Of a DNA stretch of 22,964 nt, positions 18,251-22,964 are shown piece by piece. Both the position numbers and the translations under genes were made by a program. Under the pieces are notes generated by a model that was given only the letters and a program-made list of their open reading frames with translations, had not been told where the DNA came from and did no database searches. Source of the stretch: Chara braunii. Taxonomy: Eukaryota > Streptophyta > Charophyceae > Charales > Characeae. The stretch is from assembly GCA_003427395.1 (NCBI GenBank), contig BFEA01000284.1:1197386-1220349 (forward strand), written 5' to 3'. Within the stretch, counting starts at the first letter, position 1; the number at the start of each line of letters is the position of its first letter.

Positions 18251-18308
18251 GACCGGCCGGTCACCCGGGCATAACGCCCGGGGGGGTCTGACGCCCGGGT
18301 GACCCGGT
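18251..18308. repeat. GC-rich palindrome
   Basis: A perfect 12-bp palindrome GACCGGCCGGTC lies at 18251-18262. It overlaps a larger inverted repeat: CCGGTCACCCGGGC at 18257-18270 against GCCCGGGTGACCCGG at 18293-18307 (one base of difference, 22-bp loop). A 21-base A run follows at 18315-18335. Confidence 0.85.
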
Positions 18309-18639
18309 CATGGCAAAAAAAAAAAAAAAAAAAAATGGCGGTGGGGTTTTTCCGTGCTCTCCGAGAGGAGCCCAAATCCGGGCTCTTTTCTTTTTTTGAG
18401 TGTTGGCTGTCAAGGGGGGGAAAGGGGAGTGTAAATGAATTTTGAAGGGGCTAAAGGGATTTAAAGGGGGGTGCCTTAGTGTGATATGATTATTTTCTTT
18501 TTTATCTTTAGTTCTGTGAGGAATTCTGATGTGACCCTCAGTCAAAAGTTGTTTGTATTGCAATTCTACACAACATTTTTTTTTTTCCAGATTTTTTTGG
18601 ATTTGATTTTTATTTTTTTATTTTTTGCACGCGCGCTGA

Positions 18640-18740
18640 GGCTGCCCGGGGCCATGCCCGGGGGTCATGCCCGGCCGGTCACCCGGCCGCCAATCCGGGC
18701 GTGACATCGGGGACCCGGGCGCCCGGGATATCTCCCTAGC
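18640..18740. repeat. GC-rich CCCGGG block with palindromic units
   Basis: It contains GCCCGGGG, GCCCGGCCGGTCACCCGGCC and GACCCGGGCGCCCGGG. It shares GGCCGGTCACCCGG with 18253-18267. The two blocks enclose about 330 bp of T-rich DNA. GCTTGGGGGC occurs both just before the first block (18226) and just after the second (18739), hinting at one repeated or duplicated unit. Confidence 0.6.
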
Positions 18741-18765
18741 TTGGGGGCGAGGGTGAAATTTTATG

Positions 18766-18790
18766 TTTTTTTTTTTGTTTTTTTTTTTTT
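18766..18790. repeat. Poly-T tract
   Basis: About 24 T with one internal G. It could be the minus-strand poly(A) of an old retroposon, but no target-site duplication or retroposed body is recognisable. 18791-19035 shows nothing further. Confidence 0.8.
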
Positions 18791-19035
18791 GCTTGTTTTT
18801 GTCTTACTTCAAGGTTGTTGTGTACCAAATCTGGTCTCATTTGGAGCATTGGAATATTCTCTGATAAGACCATTTCCAAAAAGGCTGAAAATTCTGAAAA
18901 TTCACTGAATCCAAAATGTCATTCGAGCGGCGTGAACGCCACGTCGACAAACGGCAAACTTCAATCGAGTACAAGACAGACAGAGATGACGGTCATGCAT
19001 GATGCCGCCGTGGACGAATGAACATGCCACGGTTC

Positions 19036-19540
19036 AATAAAGCTGGTGATCTCTCATTGATGGACAGTGCAGCAGGTCAACGTGGCCGTGCGTACGCGTG
19101 GACCTCACTCCTCGCAGTCAAGCTGGTGGTCTCTCGTTGATGGACCTTGACAGTATTACAGCCCCTACTTACATCTGAACCCCATCCCTCACAGTCAATC
19201 TGGTGGTCTGTCGTTGGACCTTGACAGTACAGCAGGTCCACAGCACAACAGGTCCACGTGGATCCGCTCACACGTGGACCAGATTCGTGAAGCAAGCAGC
19301 TTCATGTGGGCCTCAGTCGGGAATCAGGTTCACGTGCACCTCCCACGTGGACCTCCGTCATGACTGAGGTCCATTCCATGTGGACCTCAATCATGAAGCA
19401 AGTCCACGTGGACCTCAAATCATGAACCAGGTTCACGTGGATCTCAGTAGTAAGGAAGGTCCACAGAACGACCCGGCAACAGAACCCCCATAATGAAACC
19501 TTATCCAGAAGTGTGAAACCCCACGTGGACCTCAGTCATT
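19036..19540. repeat. Degenerate array of CCACGTGGACCTCA units
   Basis: The left part has three copies of AGCTGGTGGTCTCTCGTTG-type sequence (19041, 19121, 19199), about 79 bp apart. The right part repeats CCACGTGGACCTCAGTCATG with loss and change of bases. CACGTG occurs at 19255, 19271, 19331, 19344, 19405, 19434 and 19522. Reading frames through it are broken and not conserved. Confidence 0.85.
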
Positions 19541-19984
19541 TCCGCTTACCTCTACGCCAGCGGGACACTGAGTTCCACGTTGGGTTCCTGTCTGCTCAGA
19601 GTGGATCGGCTTCCAGTCTGTTTTGAAGGAGGAACTGCAGTGCAACCGCACAATGCGCCGCACGACACCCGATGGTACAGGCTGATTGGAGCGGGACGGT
19701 GACTGGCCGAGGGTGAGCATCGCTGTGGGAGTGGTTGGTTGGGGAATCGCTTGAGTGGGACAGTCCCTCTGCACACTGAAGTTGACAAGGGCCAGGGAGG
19801 AGGAGGATTCGCTTTTCTTTTTCTTTATTTTGCGACGAGGATGAAGATTAGCACAATCCTCTGCGTCCACGTACAGGGAGGAAGAGCGCCCGACAGGTTG
19901 CACAACCTATTCCCGCTCTTCCGCTACTCATTTCCCCCTCTTGCGCTACCTATCCCCCTCTTCCACAACCTATCACCCTCTTCC
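19541..19984. other. No gene recognised
   Basis: It includes a degenerate pyrimidine-rich repeat at 19905-19983, with CTATTCCC/CTATCCCCCTCTTCC-type phrases repeated four times (CCGCTCTTCC, CCCCTCTTGC, CCCCCTCTTCC, CACCCTCTTCC). Frames on either strand have no recognisable domain. Confidence 0.4.
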
Positions 19985-20089
19985 TACCGTCTGCCCCCCC
20001 GAACACAACGCACCCTTATCATGAATGCGCAAAAGCTACTTTCCGGGCAGTGCTGATAAGGATGAGTTGTGTTCGGGGGAAGACCGGTA
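19985..20089. mobile_element. MITE-like inverted-repeat element, copy 2
   Basis: The left end is TACCGTCTGCCCCCCCGAAC and then ACAACGCACCCTTATCA. The right end is CTGATAAGGATGAGTTGTG and then TTCGGGGGAAGACCGGTA, its near-perfect inverse over about 37 bp. It has the same arms as the element at 2503-2611 and the same length, with a different central loop. It is non-coding. Confidence 0.75.
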
Positions 20090-20249
20090 GGGATGAAGAG
20101 GATAGTTCGCAACAGCGGGGAGGAAACGAGGAAAATCTCAAAGTTTGATCGACTGAAAGCCAGGGCGTCACAAACGCGTAGAGAAAGGCCAAAAAGAGGA
20201 CGAATCATGTATGCTGCCCGCATGAATGTAAAGAACATACGATACGATA

Positions 20250-20400
20250 TGCTATATACATATATACACATATAAACACATATATCGTCACAACGATGTC
20301 AGAGCGCAAAAGCGAAAAAAAAACAAAAAATCAATTCATTTTGTATCTTCTTACTTACAACAAACACATATATATATATCGTCACAAAAAGAGAATATTT
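20250..20400. repeat. AT-rich microsatellites within repeat units
   Basis: TATATACATATATACACATATAAAC at 20252-20284 and CATATATATATATCGTCAC at 20368-20386. ATATATCGTCACAA recurs at 20281 and 20373, about 93 bp apart, opening two related units of the repeat that fills the rest of the window. Confidence 0.75.
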
Positions 20401-20403
20401 ACA

Positions 20404-20900
20404 TCGCCATCATTCGCCAGCAGAAAGGGAGAAAGGACAAGGAACGGGAGGCCGTGACGGACTGCCTATGCGTATATATATCGCCAAACAGAGCTGCGCG
20501 GTAAACCGTAGGCAGAGAGAGAGAAAAGGACAACAAACGAGGGGCTGTGACAATGTGTATACATAAACACATAGTTGCAAGTTATATACGTTGCCACGTA
20601 ACGTATATATATTGTCACACTGTGAATCGGAGCGCAAAGGCGGAAAAAGACAAAACAAGAGAAGGAAAAGAAGGAAAGCCCCACCTGTTCATCACCTCTT
20701 ACGTACAAGGCCAGCCACGTGGACGACAGGTTGAGCGCTGGCTGCCCCGAACCCCGTGTGTCACAAGGACCCACTTGCACGCACCCAAAAGGCAAAGAGG
20801 TAAAGAAAAGGAGAAGGAAACCAAACCTGACAGGGAAAGCAAATGACACATCCCACAGATAATCCAATTGCCAAAAAGCAAATGACACATCCCACAGATA
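20404..20900. repeat. Long direct repeat, copy 1
   Basis: The order is: AAACAGAGCTGC and GTAAACCGTAGGC (20486-20514), GGACAACAAACGAGGGGCTG (20527), TATATATTGTCACACTGTG (20604), GAGCGCAAAGGCGGAAAAAG, CCTGTTCATCACCTCTTACG (20684), CCACGTGG, GACAGGTTGAGCGCTGGCTG and TGTGTCACAAGGACCCACTT. A 39-bp internal tandem (GCAAATGACACATCCCACAG at 20839 and 20878) closes it. 20090-20250 to the left shows no clear feature. Confidence 0.88.
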
Positions 20901-20999
20901 TACGTTGTCATGAAATGTACCGCCCTGAAATCCCATGTACATGAACGTGAGGGAATACAAAAGCATTACATGTTTTTAGTCATACTGATATAAATATCA

Positions 21000-21565
21000 T
21001 AAAGAACACAAATGAATGTGAACAACACGAGATTCTACGCGACACGGTGCAGGCCCCCTCCACCAGAGAAACGAGTAGGGTAGAGACTTCCCGCCCAGTT
21101 TTCCCAACTACCATACCTTCGAGGAGCCGCGCGCACCCAAAACACACAAGATTCACCGCTTTCTTTTTTCAAGTATCTCAACAACAAAAACTCGCAACAT
21201 CCACTGCTTTCATATCATCTTAAGAGAAACAAACAGAAAGCGAAGCAAAACCAATTGTGTTCCGCACTCCTTTCAACCGCCTACTTCCTTTCTATATGCG
21301 CGTTCCGAGTTCAAAGAACACGAAGCTTTGTACTTTTCGCTATAATCTATCGTATTCGTAAGCAAGTTGTTGTTCATAGCTGCTTTCTTTCTTTCTTTCT
21401 TTCTTTCTTTCCTTCTTTCTTTTTCCGATTTTTTTGTCTATTCTTGAATCTCTCTCCTTTGCTACTTCTCCAGTGGGCTCGCTCCACGAGTACGTTTCTA
21501 CGTTGTCAAAGAAAACGGCCGGGTGAACGGTGGGCTCTCTCACCAAGTGCTTAGTTTGTCAACAT
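21000..21565. other. Spacer between repeat copies with (TTTC)n
   Basis: A tetranucleotide (TTTC)n run lies at 21382-21423. The rest is AT-leaning sequence without a recognisable gene. The open frame 21255-21554 spans the TTTC run and gives Phe/Leu/Ser-rich protein, so it is not credible. Confidence 0.55.
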
Positions 21566-22140
21566 ATTTTTATCGTCAAACAGAGCTGCCCCGTAAACCG
21601 TAGGCAGAGAGGGCGAAGAGGACAACAAACGAGGGGCTGTGACAAACTGTTTCGTGGGCGTTTCACCGACTCAGAGATATATGAATAAATCTATGGCGAT
21701 ATGTATAGTAATATCTATGGTGATAGACGACTGCCTTGTGAACCGTGTAGGCCGAAAGGGAGAAAAGGATAAGAAACTGGGGGCTGTGACAGACAATTTT
21801 GTTGGAGTTTCACCGACTCATCAGAAGGATGTGCATATATCGTCCGTATCTCGGAGCGCAAAGGCGAAAAAAGACAAAACAAAAAAGGAAAGACGGAAGG
21901 AAAGTTCCGCCTGTTCATCACCTCTTACGTACAAGGCCGGCCACGTGGATGACAGGTTGAGCGCCGGCTGCCTCCATCCCCGTGTGTCACAAGGACTCAT
22001 TTGCACGCAGCCAAAAGGCAAAGAGGTAAAGAAAAGGAGGACGAAACCAAACCTCAGAAAGGACAAGGGAAAGAGAAAGGGATTCAGTCAAAGAAAGGAC
22101 AAGGGAAGAGGAAGGCCTATCAGTCAAACAAAGCAAATGA
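21566..22140. repeat. Long direct repeat, copy 2
   Basis: The same blocks as copy 1 in the same order: AAACAGAGCTGCC (21578), GGACAACAAACGAGGGGCTG (21621), a second variant of that unit (GATAAGAAACTGGGGGCTGT, 21769), GAGCGCAAAGGCGAAAAAAG, CCTGTTCATCACCTCTTACG (21910), CCACGTGG, GACAGGTTGAGCGCCGGCTG, and AAAAGGCAAAGAGGTAAAG. GTTTCACCGACTCA occurs twice (21659 and 21807). It then runs through GAAAGGACAAGGGAAGAG-type tandem DNA to GCAAATGACACACCCCATC and the TTC array. Confidence 0.88.
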
Positions 22141-22149
22141 CACACCCCA

Positions 22150-22413
22150 TCTTTTTTTCTTTTTTTCGGCAATTTGTTCTTTTTTTCTTCTCTTTGTCTT
22201 TCTTCTTCTTCTTCTTCTTCCTTCCCCTTCTTCTTCTACATTCTCTTTCTTCTACTTCATTTTCTTCGTTTTCTTTTTCTGCTTCTTCTTCTTCTTCTTC
22301 TTCTTCTTCATCTTCTTCTTTTCGTTTTCTTCTTCTTCTTCTTCTTCTTCTTCTTCTTCTTCTTCTTCTTTTCGTTTTCTTCTTCTTCTTCTTCCTCTTC
22401 TTCTTCTTCATCT
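22150..22413. repeat. (TTC)n array with TTTTCG interruptions
   Basis: Pyrimidine-only plus strand, with TTCTTCTTTTCGTTTTCTTC recurring at about 22266, 22314 and 22366. Its interruptions differ from the 3-kb array (no CGTTGTCGC cassette), so it arose separately. Frames across it give low-complexity protein only. Confidence 0.92.
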
Positions 22414-22479
22414 GCCCCCTCTCGACGTCGCGTTGATGCTACTCTGCCGGGTTCTTTGCCTTACCGACAGCCTTGTGCC

Positions 22480-22623
22480 GACCCGGCTTTCCAGTGGTGA
22501 CCCGGCTTTCCAGTGGTGACCCGGCTTTCCAGTGGAGACCCGGCTTTCCAGTGATGACCCGGCTTGTGGTGACCCGGCTTTCCAGTGGTGACCCGGCTTG
22601 TGGTGACCCGGCTTTCCAGTGGT
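22480..22623. repeat. 19/15-bp minisatellite, eight units
   Basis: Units GACCCGGCTTTCCAGTGGT start at 22480, 22499, 22518, 22537, 22556, 22571, 22590 and 22605. The fifth and seventh lack TCCA and are 15 bp long. Unit 4 has GGA and unit 5 is preceded by GAT in place of GGT. A TTC array lies on either side. Confidence 0.95.
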
Positions 22624-22665
22624 GACCGACGATAACAGAAAAGAGGGCAATGATACGAACCCTTC

Positions 22666-22763
22666 TTCCCCTTCTTCTTCTTCTACTTCTTCTACTTCTT
22701 CTTCTTCTTCCTTTTCTTCGTTTTCTTCTTCTACTTCTTCTTTTTCTTCTTCTTCATCCTTTT
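22666..22763. repeat. (TTC)n array with CTACTTC interruptions
   Basis: About 100 bp of TTC units with TTCTACTTCTTC variants, between the 19/15-bp minisatellite and the third long direct repeat. Confidence 0.92.
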
Positions 22764-22964
22764 CTTATATATTGTCACATTGTGAATCAGAGCGCACAAA
22801 AGGGGAAAGAAAAAAGGAAAAGGAAAAAAGGGGAAGGGGAAGAGGTAAGGAAAGCTCCACCTGTTCATAACCTCTTACGTACAAGGCCAGCCACGTGGAT
22901 GACAGGTTGAGCGCTGGCTGCCCCCATCCCCGTGTGTCACAAGGACCCACTTGCACGCAGCCAA
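22764..22964. repeat. Long direct repeat, copy 3 (runs off the window)
   Basis: TATATATTGTCACATTGTG, GAGCGCACAAAAGG, CCTGTTCATAACCTCTTACG (22860), CCACGTGG, GACAGGTTGAGCGCTGGCTG and CACTTGCACGCAGCCAA follow the order of copies 1 and 2. The copy is cut by the window end. Confidence 0.88.

Noticed and set aside
22001-22519. 172-residue plus-strand frame and overlapping 265-residue frame (21639-22436)
   Set aside because: Both end in TTC-derived low-complexity protein and start in the long direct repeat; the frames are not shared with copies 1 and 3.

Overview
This is a nuclear eukaryotic window made almost wholly of decayed transposable elements and simple or tandem repeats. I find no intact host gene, no rRNA or tRNA gene, and no CRISPR array. 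The retroelement proteins are of green-plant Ty3/gypsy type. Together with long TTC, CT and ATCA arrays and initiator-Met primer binding sites, they suggest a large repeat-rich streptophyte genome. From memory of their style, the gag-like proteins resemble those annotated in the charophyte alga Chara braunii. That is an inference, not a search result. The many open frames in the window are by-products of low-complexity DNA or antisense to retroelement frames.

Layout. 1-2.8 kb: a 131-bp tandem duplication, CT and C/CA microsatellites, GC-rich DNA, and a 105-bp inverted-repeat (MITE-like) element at 2.5 kb. 2.8-3.93 kb: a higher-order TTC array with a repeated interruption cassette, cut by a 51-bp minisatellite. 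3.93-8.51 kb: a minus-strand Ty3/gypsy element, read right to left as LTR edge, primer binding site, leader, gag, protease, reverse transcriptase, start of RNase H. It is broken by stops, frameshifts and active-site changes and is cut off at the TTC array; integrase and the second LTR are absent. 8.97-9.34 kb: a 34/55-bp minisatellite rich in ACGT-core motifs.

10.9-15.7 kb: a second LTR family, present as at least four related pieces in both orientations. One piece has its own primer binding site, a leader and a plus-strand gag-like remnant. Between two oppositely oriented pieces lies a short AT-rich segment coding for part of a LAGLIDADG homing endonuclease, probably of organelle origin. 15.8-17.1 kb: an ATCA array and a third primer binding site with LTR edge on the minus strand.

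17.1-19.0 kb: a repeat of about 360 bp with T-tract/A-tract hairpins, and GC-rich CCCGGG palindromes. 19.0-19.5 kb: a degenerate array with seven CACGTG palindromes. 19.98 kb: a second copy of the 105-bp inverted-repeat element. 20.3-22.96 kb: diverged direct copies of a longer repeat, further TTC arrays and a 19/15-bp minisatellite; the last copy runs off the end.

Nothing here forms a working pathway. The interest lies in the nested history of the elements, the endonuclease fragment, and repeats that carry regulatory-looking motifs.
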